Positions 12,584 to 23,556 of a stretch of 64,000 nt of DNA are shown here, piece by piece. The translations under genes and the position numbers were made by a program. Below the pieces are notes generated by a model. That model worked only from the letters and a program-made list of their open reading frames with translations, searched no databases and was not told the origin of the DNA. Source of the DNA: Anas platyrhynchos (Eukaryota; Chordata; Aves; Anseriformes; Anatidae); assembly GCF_047663525.1 (NCBI RefSeq), contig NC_092587.1:37067001-37131000 (forward strand), written 5' to 3'. Numbering within the stretch: position 1 is the first letter of the stretch; each line of letters starts with the position of its first letter.

Positions 12584-12688
12584 TTGCCAGGTCTCTGGGG
12601 TCTTGAAGTTGAAGTAGCAAAGCTAGAGTTTCCTTCTCTGTACTTTCCACCTCCCCTCTCTCAGCACAGGAACCCAGAGACCTGGCAA
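12584..12688. repeat. Perfect 16-bp inverted repeat with 73-base spacer
   Basis: The arm TTGCCAGGTCTCTGGG at 12,584-12,599 is the exact reverse complement of CCCAGAGACCTGGCAA at 12,673-12,688. The match stops abruptly at both ends of the arms. The spacer is pyrimidine-rich on its right side. Such an exact arm pair this close together is unlikely by chance in 64 kb. It could be a small palindromic insertion, a template-switch event, or the stem of a structured transcript. No flanking target-site duplication was obvious. Confidence 0.9.
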
Positions 12689-13659
12689 TGAGGAAGAAGC
12701 CACCCACGTCAACAGCTTCAGTGTGCGCTTTCTTTCTGGGGAAGCAAGCCTGGGCAAGGACATCATGAGCTCTTCTCTTCAGAGTGCAACAATCTCATTG
12801 TTTTTTAATTCTTTGGTCAGATTTTTAAAGCTGTTCAGCCTCTCCTTGGAGCATTAATAATTTTTCAGGGTTTCACTTTAAAAATAATGGAATAATGGCA
12901 AGCTAGAACATCCAAAAAACTTCTAAATTAGTGCAATCAATGCCAAGCATATCAGTGCTAAGCCAAAAATCCAGAGCCTTGGACAACAGATCATTCAGCT
13001 AGTTGATGTATATTCATTAATTGGGGTGGGAGTAGGGAGGGAGCAATGCACAAATGGAAGTGAATTCTTTTTTGGAGTTTATGTATACAAATATTAAAAT
13101 GGGGCTGGTTTTGTTTCATTGTTAAATTCCAGAGTGTTTTGGTTTTGTTTTGTTTTTTCTCTCAAAAACATGTTCTTAGTCCCAGCAAACCGCTGGAGTA
13201 ACAATAGCTAATTTAATTTGTCATCTTCTCCGTGCACAGTTGTGGATGGAAAGGAAAGCTCTGCTTTGGCATCAAAGACCTTCAAGACCGAGCTCGGCTA
13301 GCTGTAAGCCTTTTTAAGAATAATGCTTGGTTACTAATCTGTGTGTGAGTAAATTCAGAGCTCCTCGAAAGTTGGAAAGGTTGCGTTCATGGCTCGCAGC
13401 CTGTTCCAACCTGAGGGCTGGCTCCCTGCGTGTTGTCCTCTTCGTTGCCTAGCACTGCCTGTCTTTCACTGCGCTTCATAGCAGGCTCGCAAGGCCACGT
13501 GTAGGCTCCAAATAGCAACTTGCAGGGGAGAGTCGGCCCCAGAAGGGTTTCCCCTATTTTCTGAAAGCCACCACGGAACAGTGACACAAATCTTTGTATT
13601 TAGTGATCGCATCTCCAGAGATCTTTGAGATAAAGCCACCCAATTGAATGCCTTTCTAA

Positions 13660-13800
13660 ATGTCGTATTACTGCTAATCCTGGGTTAAGGGATAAGGGGA
13701 TAAAAAGGGAACAGCCGCCTCATTAAGAGGGTGACCGGGGGCTCATTTTGCATTTAAGCTCTTAACTTGGCTTTACCATAAATCACCGAATCCACATGAA
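13660..13800. promoter_or_regulatory. Possible regulatory patch with OTX-type and GATA-type sites
   Basis: Seen: GCTAATCC at 13,673-13,680 (core TAATCC, as used by OTX/CRX/PITX factors) and two GGATAA cores near 13,690-13,703, within a short purine-rich run. The following sequence is locally richer in CG dinucleotides than the surrounding DNA. Inferred: the cluster may mark an enhancer. Individual short motifs arise often by chance, so this is weakly supported. Confidence 0.2.
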
Positions 13801-14225
13801 CTCGGTGAAAAGCAGGTAGCAGCACTGCCAGACCCTGCTGGTGCATGCACAGAAGCTGGTGGCTTCTACTCTTTTGTGGTTTTTCTCTTCAGGAAAGCGT
13901 GAGAGGAGGAAATGGGAGTGATTCATGTTTCTGCCACCCTTGTTTCGGTGCTGCTGCCCATCCTCAGCCACGTGGCCGTGGGAGCAGGAGGGAAGTCCCC
14001 GTTCCTCCCCCGAGCGTGGGGAATGCTGCTGGTGTGTCCCAGCTCTTCTGAGGCGAGAGGCCGAACCTGGGCTCCTGTCACCTGTAATGTGCTTACAACA
14101 GCTTTACAAAGTGGGGCTAAGTGCCAAGCTGCTGCATTTCCTCACTGGGCTGGATCTGAGCTGATCACTGATCGCCGTGTGTGGGCTCCCCCCGGCTCCC
14201 TCCAGGCCTGGCTGCAGCTGGGTGA

Positions 14226-14260
14226 GCATCCAGCATCCAGCATCCAGCATCCAGCATCCA
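14226..14260. repeat. (GCATCCA)n heptanucleotide minisatellite
   Basis: Five exact copies of the 7-mer GCATCCA in tandem, followed by a partial unit. Being a multiple of seven, it cycles through all reading frames, and the open frames that cross it encode repetitive peptides of no biological meaning. Confidence 0.95.
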
Positions 14261-17245
14261 GCACAAGCTGCCTCGGGCCAGCCAGAAGCACCTTCCCCAG
14301 CAGCTGCAGGAGGGACACAGGATGTGATCAGGGCTCCTCAGCTCCACTGGTTTGCAACAGAGTAGGCAGAGCAGTGCAAAAAATGAAGGGGGATGGTTTG
14401 GGTGCTGAGGGTTGGTGATGAAAGAGAAGCACAAGCACAAATTTCCTGTTGATTTTTTATTATTATTATTTTTATTTTTTGCTGCTTTGAATATTGCTGA
14501 AGCATCTTGCACGCCTGGTTGGTTTGGGGTTCCAAAGAAGGAGACATTCAGTTTCTAGAGAGCACAAGCCCAGCTGTGCTCAGGCTTTTGCAGCTGTGTG
14601 TATTGGAAAGTAAACAGTGCATCCAGCTAGAAACTGCAGCTGGCAAGAGGCTGAATGAAAGAAATGCTGAAGTGTCTATCTGGGCCTGAAAATCTGTGTC
14701 AGGGTTGAGATCACTGGAGATGTGAGTTTGGATTCCAAAGGTGGCTTCACCTGAGTTTGCTTCACTGTTTAACTACGTCCATTAGCCAAAATTACTGGGG
14801 TATGAACAGCAAGAGGTTGTTGTGTTGTATGGGGCAAGGCTGACTCGAAATGAAAAGCTGAGTGGGAGAACTGCAGATTTTCTTTCCAAGTGTTTTGTCA
14901 TAAGTGGAGCCCTTTAGGGGAGGGGGAGAGGAGTGGGGAGACGACAAGCACTTGACATTTTGGGCTATTCTTTTTCAACATCCTTTAAAATATTTCTGCT
15001 AAACAAATTCCCAGAGTTGTGTCCAGATCTCCTTTCAGTTATGTTAGCACAGACTTTAAAGAAGAACAGACCAGTTCTTTCTTAATTGTTTTTTAATTGT
15101 GATCTCTTTTTAAATTGTCTTAAAAGCTGCTTTGTTTGTGGTAAAGAGAGCCACTTATTCTGTTCCCACCCAGGGAATGGCAGCATGATGCGAAAAAGCA
15201 AGAAAACAGAATATTGTATTCCAGCACAAAGTATCCATTGCTGAGGGACAGGAGCCTCTAGTTTTTTCCTTGAGATGTAAAATAAAGTAAAATTAAATTA
15301 AATGGTAGTGGTGGTGTGTGAGGGGTGTTAAATTAATCCCTGGGCACTGTGGGTGCCCCAGTATTTGCCATATTGCTTTTCTGTGGTGCAGGCAGTGCCG
15401 TGGGCATGCAGTGGCAGCACAGAACCCAAGAGCATCCCCTGCCTCCCACTGCTGTGGGTGTGAGGGCAGCAGAGCTGCCCAGTGCTTCCTTGCTGTTCGT
15501 GTTTGCTTGCCCTTCTGTGGCTGGGGGTTGTTGGAAGGCACTGGGAGGTGATTGCTGTGGGCACAGCTGCTCTGCAAAGTAAGCAGGTTTCCAGCCCAAG
15601 TGAAAGAAAAGCTTCTTTTAATCACCATATCCAACAGTGTAGGTAAAATGGGTTAGATTTGCTAGCAATGCTTTGTATATGGAGGGAGCCAAGTGGGGGG
15701 AACCTGTCCCCAAATGACTATATGACCTTAAGCTTTCTGCAGATGAGCAGAAGCTTTTCCCTTTACCCTAATGCAAAAGTATCCCAAGAGTCAAACCATT
15801 TCAAGGACTCTTCACACAAGACTCTACATTAGTGCTCTTTCTCAACAGAGAGGAAAAACCCACTTCAAAATTCTTGGGTGTTCATATTTTCCTATAATAA
15901 TATCCAAAAATGGGATTTACATATTTTTTTTTTTTTCCTTTGGACCTTTCTACCACTTCTTTGGAAACAAAGAAGTGGTGACTTCAGAGCAGGGTGATTG
16001 GTGCTTGCTTAGCTCAGACCTCAGGAACTTTTACCAGCAAATTAACGCTAACTACCAAATCTGCAAGGGGATTTTTCCCACTAAGGAACCAACCCCTTGT
16101 GGACATGTGAGTCTGTATTTTCCTTGCACAAGGACCTGCGTGCTGCTGTGTCTTGAAGGGACTCAGATATGCTTTAGGTCTATGAATGATGGTTGGTGGG
16201 GACCAATTAAAGGTATTGACCTAATGACTGCCATGTGGGCTGTGCAACACTCTCTAGAGGGTGTTTGAGTACTGCTATCCTTTACCATCTGTATCTATTT
16301 TTGTGTTGAACTCATATTTACTGCTATCCCTCTCCTCGGTCAGTTGCTACACTTTCACCTTCAGATCATCTTCGCCTGACTAAAATATAATATTAACCTG
16401 CTAGACCAATAGTCTCATTTTCCAGCTCCATTTTGACCCAGATCATGCTTAGCTAGTTCTTAATCTAAGGTTTATTCTGCTACCATCTAGAAATTGCCTC
16501 CTGTCTGCAATACAGTTTTTCTAATATGCCTGTCACTTCCTGGGCCAGTGTTCAACAAATTACTCAATTTTTGTTCTTGTAGATAGTGGATATAGTGCCA
16601 ATTTAAGTTTCTTTTGCCCATTTTTTGTGTGAAATGGACAGCTTGTGTAGTCTGTGGAAAACAATTTTAATAGGCTTGTGCCACACTCTGAAAAACATTC
16701 GAGAATGTGCTTTTAAAACTGAACCAAATACAGCCAAAATTTGTGGTTAAAGAAATAATTTACATTTCCTGTCATGTAATTACTCTGATTCATCTCTTGA
16801 AACACAGATTAAAAGTAGTGTTCTGGTCCTTAAGCCTATTTTTCTTTTGGGGGGGGGGATTTTTGCATACAGAACGAGGGAACAATTATTGCCTCCAATA
16901 AATGCCATGTCTGCAGTTTGGTACAGAAGGGCATGATATTCATAGGGTTCTCTAAAGAGCAGAATAAAATAGGCAAAAATCTCATATTGCTTTATTTTTC
17001 TTTCAGTTTCATCATTGGTATTTATATGAATGCCTTAAGCTTATCTCAAATTCTCTTTTATTAAAGCCACTTTTGAGCTCACCCTAATAAATATCAGCTG
17101 TTTTGTTTACTTCCCTTTTGAAACAAAAGTTAGCTATGGTGGGCAGGAAGTTATATTACTTCTAAAGTGTGTGAGCACAAGAAAAAGGTAAGTTATTTTT
17201 TCTGTCTCTACAGCCATGCAAAGGTCTGTTGTTGAATGGGGTTTA
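14261..17245. other. Non-coding unique sequence
   Basis: Contains simple T/A-rich runs at 14,453-14,480 (TTA-type) and 15,926-15,938 (poly-T), a 10-base G-run at 16,849-16,858, and a perfect short hairpin at 15,952-15,979. A 165-codon plus-strand frame at 15,771-16,268 crosses the poly-T tract and resembles no family that I know. No gene is called. Confidence 0.6.
15952..15979. repeat. Perfect 11-bp hairpin with 6-base loop
   Basis: ACCACTTCTTT and AAAGAAGTGGT are exact complements separated by GGAAAC. The stem is too short for a microRNA precursor (normally about 25-35 pairs), and pairing does not continue beyond 15,951/15,980. It may be a template-switch footprint. Confidence 0.85.
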
Positions 17246-17286
17246 AATTACACACACAAAATGAAAATTCAATTACACACACAAAA
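17246..17286. repeat. 25-bp tandem duplication
   Basis: The 16-mer AATTACACACACAAAA occurs at 17,246-17,261 and again, exactly, at 17,271-17,286, giving a 25-base period. Confidence 0.85.
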
Positions 17287-20104
17287 AGCTTGCAATGAGT
17301 GAGAAACAAACAGTTGCCCTTGGGAGTTTCTCTGTTGAAACGATCCTTCCAGCCAGCCCTAGCTCTTTATTTCTCTGTCACAGTGTTGCTGGTGCAGTAA
17401 AGCAATGCTCTTTAGACCACAGGAGGTTTATTCAAGGGCAGGGTTATTTTCTGGTATGAGTCCACAGAGTCACATTTCCGGGTTTTCCCCAGCACTCCTG
17501 AGGACAGGAGGGTTTCCTTGCTTCCTAACAGTGCCAGTAGGAGCAATCAATGCACCTTGCTTCCCAGACTGTTAGCATGTGCCAAACAGGGAGTGTTTTA
17601 TTGCCCCAGATAGATGCTGAGACCAGGCTAGCCTGTTCTCTCACTCTCTCAGCCCTTATTCATGTAGTAACTGCCTTCGAGAACTCTTTGCATAAGGCTT
17701 TGCATGAGTTTGATATTGACTTTGACCAGCAGCACTTAGTCTTTCAAAGGAAATCGAAGGGCACTTGCGTCACTCCTGATGCTGGGCTGTGAGGACAGAT
17801 GCCTGTCCTGCTGCCCAGGTGTCGTGGCTGCGACAAGCACTGCGGCTCCGTGCCAGGCCCATCCCAGGTGGACTCCCCAGACAGCCTTGAGCTCTGCTTT
17901 GATATCTGGGTTACAAAGAGCACATTAAGACTGCTGAGAGGACAGCATTGTTTGCTCTTGGGTCTGAGGCAAGCTTGTTAATGCTGTAAGTACACATGTA
18001 AAGTAGCAAGGCATCGCTTTTCATTGGGATGAAATTTAAGTCATGTATGGATGCAAATCCAAACCTTTCCGGCAAACAAAGTTGTCATTTTTGATGGCAA
18101 AGGTGATTGACATGACTGAATTAGGGGAATGATTTTAAATAATCTCTACTATCTACAAACAAAAAGAAAGTATTGTTCTCTCAGCTTTTTGTACAAACAG
18201 CAGTGTGGCATATCAGCTGTACATACAACTCCTGCTCCTTTCCCTTCTGGTCCCACATCTACCCACGCAGAGCTGTAAAGCTGGTGCTCCAGGAGAGCAT
18301 ATTGGTCTGAAATCTCAGGCTCTGGATATGCATAGAAGCCAAACCGAGAGAAAGACCAATCTCATCTGCTGCTTTTTGCCCCAGACTAGAGTTACAGAAT
18401 CTCTCTTGGCTGGAAGGGCCCTGGGGAAGACACCTCACCCAACCAGCCATTGATGGGCTCCACCGCCAGCATGCTTTGAAAGGATAGTGCTTGTGGATGT
18501 GGGGGAAGGGGACCTGCCACCACTGAATAATTCATATCTTAGAGTATGGACTAGAACCCAGAGGGTGAAAGTCCGGGGAAGTCGGGTTAGTGATTTCCTG
18601 GTCACCACAGGTGGTTTTTCCATGACGAAAATGAAGCGTATTGGCAAGCACGAAAGGAAAATGCACACTGCTTAATGCCATGCTTCACTACACTGTAACG
18701 AGAACTCGTTTACGAGGTGTCCCTGAAACCTCTCCTACAAACACCAACTTGCTCTAAAGCAAGTGCAAACAGAAAAAGCAGCCTGGTGATTGTAGGTTTT
18801 TACTAACAATAACATATGAAGGAGAGAACTGCTTCAGCTTGTCACTATCCTTTGAGATGGGACAGAAACAAAGAAAGACCAAATGGATCTGTTTAGGCTG
18901 CCATTTCTGTTGAGCTAATTGGAAGTTGGCAGAGCAACTTCTGCAAGATTGTTGAACAGTTGTAACAGAGCAGGGATATAGCACTGAACGCATGCACACG
19001 TGCTCAGGTCTCTTCCCCACACCGTATACTTCATGCACAACTCTTTGAGCTACTCTGCCCGTGGCCCTGAAGCTGAAAGTGATCAGCTATCAGATTATGT
19101 GCTTGCCAGCCCGCTGTCCCCCAGCTGAGCCTTTTCAGCAGATTCATTGGATTTCTCTTCAGTTGTGAATCCCTGAAGTGAGACTGCCAGTTGCTGGCTG
19201 TGAGTGTATGCAACGACTTATCCCTAAGATGGAAACAAGGCAAACTGGCACCTTTTTTCCAGTAGGATTATCAACCCTCATCAGTCACATGTCATACTTG
19301 CAAACTAAATTAACAGTTTTCCATGTCAACTGACTGTTTGTTGCCCAAGCTCAGCTGTGATTGCAGAGAAACAATGCAAATGTTTGCACACACAAACACC
19401 AGGCACCTAGGCAACAAAATAGGGGAACCTGACCTACTTGTGCAGGATGTGAAACCAGCTGTTGCAGGCAGGACAGAGACATGGTCGAGCAGCAAAAGAC
19501 AGTAGAAGACAAACGTTAAAGGGTAGGCATTGCTGAGAAACAAAGGTATAAGGGCAGAAGTAGAGGCTGTCAGTGAATATCAGTCATATAAATTATTAAG
19601 GGATGCTGTAGCTAACAGAAAGTTGATTTGGGTCCAAATCTTTTGGGGGAAGTAAGTAAAACCCCCCTTGAGGTATTGCTGAGAACTTGCTTTCCTCTCA
19701 CACCACTAAACCTGGAGGTTTTCCAGCACTGGGACAGCAGGAATTTAGGAGGCCTGTTTAAAACGTAATTCATCCAGTGAAGCTGAATGTATCGTGTGCT
19801 TCCACTGGGCTATTTCCTGTTTGGAAGACTGAGAGCAAAGGTCCCTGATAAGAAATATCTAAACAGGCTGACACAGAGCCTTTGGACCGTTCTTCAGGAA
19901 GTTTTGAGCATGGACCCTGGTTTTCCATTGATATTTTTTTTTGAATGATGCCCAGATAGTAGTGGATGATTTTAAGGGCTGGAGTCCTAGAAATGAGATG
20001 AAATTCCATACCACAGGAACTCAAAAACAAAATCTTCCACTGCAAATTGGGAGTTTGTGAGTTGGAAACAAGTGACTTGGAAGGGAAGGGATGGCTGAGG
20101 ATGT
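17287..20104. other. Non-coding unique sequence
   Basis: No gene is recognised. A stretch around 18,390-18,450 (CAGAATCTCTCTTGGCTGGA, then AGGGCC and CACCCAACCAGCC) vaguely resembles an inverted, heavily decayed CR1 3' end, but is too diverged to call. The remaining short open frames have no recognisable domain. Confidence 0.6.
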
Positions 20105-20150
20105 TGTAGAATGGCTGTTGCAGAATGGCTGTGAATATGGCCGTTCTGCA
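20105..20150. repeat. Tandem 14-mer plus near-perfect hairpin
   Basis: TGTAGAATGGCTGT is followed directly by TGCAGAATGGCTGT. The second copy also pairs with GCCGTTCTGCA at 20,140-20,150 (10 of 11 positions) across a 10-base loop. The direct and inverted copies together suggest a local copying error. Confidence 0.75.
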
Positions 20151-23100
20151 AGTGTGATGCTAGGATGCAGACAGAGGTGAAGAGTGAAGCAGGGATTTCC
20201 ATCAGAGATTGGAAGGAACTGGAGCCACAGCCACAGTGGTTTCCCCTGGGGCAGGGAGCACATCTGGTTGCTGAGGAAGGAGGAGCACAGGCATCTCCAG
20301 CTGCAGGAGCAGGCAGTGGAGATGGTCAGGATAACTGGAAACCTTTCGTGTTAGGGAAACCTGGACTCTGGATTTCAGAAGCTGACAAAACAAATGCAAT
20401 GACAGAGGAGGGCTTCTCTGTATAAAGTATATCCATGAGGTAAATTTGAGGAGGGATTCATGTTGGTACCACATGACTTGTGTTCAGTGACTATGAATAC
20501 ATTGTGGCTGGAAAGTGAAAAACTGACCATTTCCATTAAAAGAAGCAAGCTCTGGGAGTGCCTCCTGTTGTCAACTGCTTCACTCCTTTTCCATCTTCTC
20601 AGATGAGGGATGTCACAACCCTGGGGACATGTGAGCTCCCAGAGCTGTACCAGGGGCTGGGAGACAGGGTCAGTGTAGTAAAGCTTCCTAAACCACCATT
20701 CCCTCTCCATTTTCCTGCCTTCCTGCCTCATAAATCTACACCTGAACTCATCTATTCATGTTACTGGATTTCTCCTTGTCTTTCTCTCCTCAGACTGAGC
20801 AGCCTTTCATTACAGTCTTCAAGTTATAAATAATGCATCACGAAGCTTTGCCCTTTGTTCACAAATGTTGGAGCTGGCTGGAAGCATCTGCATTTCTTGT
20901 AGTCAGAGTAATTGCCCAGTTTATTAAAAAATGTACCCAACCTTGATATTTCGGGAACACAGATCTTGGGAGGCTGCCCCAGAGAGAATGAGAAGCCAGG
21001 TCTGCGGAATCAAAATGTTGTTTTCCTTCTGAGGACTGTGAAGTTTCCTTTTACAGGAGGCCCCTAGTGCACGCATCCCCGTGGTCCTGCAAGCACCCTC
21101 CCTTCTCCATGTCACTGCCAGCACCACTGCAGGTTCTCAGCATGCCAGCCCAGCCACACCTCTTGTCCCAAAAACGAGGGTCCTGCAAGAGTTGCTGCAA
21201 GAAGAGCTTGATCAACTCCTTGGGAAGTGCCATGGCCTTCCTTGTGCTCCACAGTCCTCCACAAAGGACCGACCTGATCTGACAGGGGTCAGGAGTATCC
21301 AACCCCACAGACGGGCTGAGGATTTTTATTCTGGTATTTATATGCTTTTTTACAGCTGTAAAAGTCTCAGTTCATCTGAATGGAATAGAACGGACAGTTG
21401 GCAATTAGAAATTTCCCAAGCTTGGAAGGTTTCTAGAATAACTGAAGACTAAGGCATCATAAACACATATCTTTGAGAGTTTGAAAATGGTTAAATTCTT
21501 CCCATCTGGCACCAGATAGATGGCTTTATATCTAAAATGGCTTATTTGCCTGAACACCCTCTGGAAGTCCTTATGATGCATAATAGTTACCTATTAGACT
21601 CCACATCCATTTGGCAGGACCACTTCATACATTTGAGGTTGGCCAAGGAGTGCTTTCTGTGTCACTGTGTAAGAAAGTCCATGCAAATCCCTTTCCTGAT
21701 TTAGATTATATTGCTCCGATTGAAAGTTCAGGAATTACAAGAAAAATGGGCCAAATACATCATTTATCTAATATTAGAGAACATAAAACTGCTAGGATGC
21801 AAGCCAGGAGGCCTGTGAGAACCAAGGAGCACTGTATGTTACAGAGAATAATAGTGTGCCTGTGTTAAGTGTCTGTGTGATGCAGGGTAAATGAGAGGTT
21901 TTAAAATGTCTTAGTATAGATTGAATTGAGATGAATCACCTTAATTTCAAGGACAGCCTGTCTCTGGCATGGAAAAAGCCAGCCAGTACATCCAAATGCA
22001 AGAATGGGGGAGTTTGTGTATTCAGGTCTTCACTCCACCAGGGGCTCTCGACACAGGATGCCTTTTATGCCTCAGAGGTTAGGGTGAAGTGGAATTAAAA
22101 GTCAGAATGTTCAGCAGCTTCATGAAAGGAGACTCAGTGCTCATCTTTCTTGCAGTGTCCCCACGAGGAGCTGCTGCACTGAGCTTTCATCTAGCGGGCT
22201 CAAGTGTTTGGGAAGGTGTTGGAAGCTTGTGCCAGGGGAGGCATTCAGCTTGTGCCAAGCTGTGCGTTTGTGTGGCCGCGCTGGATCTGCTACCAGGATC
22301 TGCTTTGTGCTGGTGAAACATGCAGCCCTGGAGATGTGGGGGGAACTGAAGCCTTTGAGGTGAGTGCATTTTCCTTGTGAGAAGAAACTGAGAACACCAT
22401 GGTCTGCTGTGGGTGGTAACTGTAATGCTGAAAATATTTGCAGAAGTATGGTTAAACAAGCACTATTTAGGCCTCTGCTCAATAAGTCTTGATCACCCAC
22501 TAGGTACTGCTTCACTGCCATCCTTCCTGCTCGAGAGAGGCCATGCAGCCACAGCAGCAGTGCTCCAGGCTTGGCTGCTTCTTCTGTCCTCCCCTGATCA
22601 CACTTAGGGCATGGAGGCATCAGTGCTCTTTGAGCAAGACTTCTTGCCACAAATGATGGATTAACTCAAAATGGCAAAGCTGACTACGTCCTCTGCCAAC
22701 AACTTCGCATGAAGCTGATCAGAGTCCCAGTGCCTCCCCTGATAGAATTTGGCAAGATCTGATCATTAACTCAGTTTTTCCCTTGTCAGTAAGCTCAGAG
22801 GTGCGTCCCACCAGACTCGCTCTGTCACAGCTCCTGATGAGCACTTGCGTGGCAGCTGTGTCTTGGCTGCTGTGCCATCAGTATGCTGGTGACATTCTGC
22901 TCTCTGTCTTTTTTTCATCAGATCCAGATGGTATAATTTCCTTTCTTTCCCTGAACCTGGCCAAGACCAAGGGCTGGATGAGAATCAGCTGGAAGGCAAC
23001 CTGGCAAGAGGGATGCAAGGTGTGAGGAGATGGGCAAGAGGATCCACTGCCATGGCCTGACTGTGCCCACCTTTGCCAATGAGTTTGGCAGTTTTTGAGT

Positions 23101-23526
23101 ATTTCCAGAATCTGCTGGCTCTCAGATTCCCACATGATGAACTTTCCAGCCACTGTCTTTCAACACGCTAGCTCAGGCAACAGGCTGAACCCTGATTTTT
23201 CTCAGTTTCACCTTTTGGTTGGCCTATTGCAAGGTGCTGCCTTAACAGCTGCCTGGGACAAGACTGGTGAGGTTTCTTCTAGGAGAGAACCTGGGGACTG
23301 CCTGGCCACACAAAGGGCATGGCCAATACCTCATGTCTGCTTCTGGGATCTCCTCTGCCCAATCTACCTCATCACCCTCGCTGTGGTATTTGGGCAGCTC
23401 CCAATAGCAAACTGAAGCACTCACTGGCATAAGTCTGGGACCTGGAAAGAAACAGAGCAGGCTGACATTTAAATCAGTCTTTCCTGTAAAAAGCCTGGAT
23501 TTGGCAACTCCATCTTATTTTGTCTT

Positions 23527-23556
23527 CATTTATTTATTTATTTGCTTTTTTTTTTT
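23527..23556. repeat. (TTTA)n and poly-T low-complexity tract
   Basis: About four TTTA units are followed by an 11-base T-run. Confidence 0.85.

Larger units (their letters stand above)
10896..14225. other. Non-coding unique sequence with inverted repeat at 12.6 kb
   Basis: A 196-codon frame on the plus strand (11,986-12,576) has no recognisable domain and is overlapped by other frames, so no gene is called. A strong inverted repeat (12,584-12,688) and a possible regulatory patch (13,660-13,800) are listed separately. The 11,640-11,830 segment is AT-rich with several GATTA/TTATC cores and could be a conserved element, but this cannot be tested here. Confidence 0.6.

Noticed and set aside
13248..13312. 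Possible exon after a pyrimidine-rich stretch ending in CACAG and before a GTAAG
   Set aside because: The splice-like ends occur often by chance, and the encoded peptide matches nothing known to me.
18385..18450. Possible decayed inverted CR1 3' end
   Set aside because: Only CAGAATC and CTGGAAGGGCC-like pieces match; too diverged to claim.
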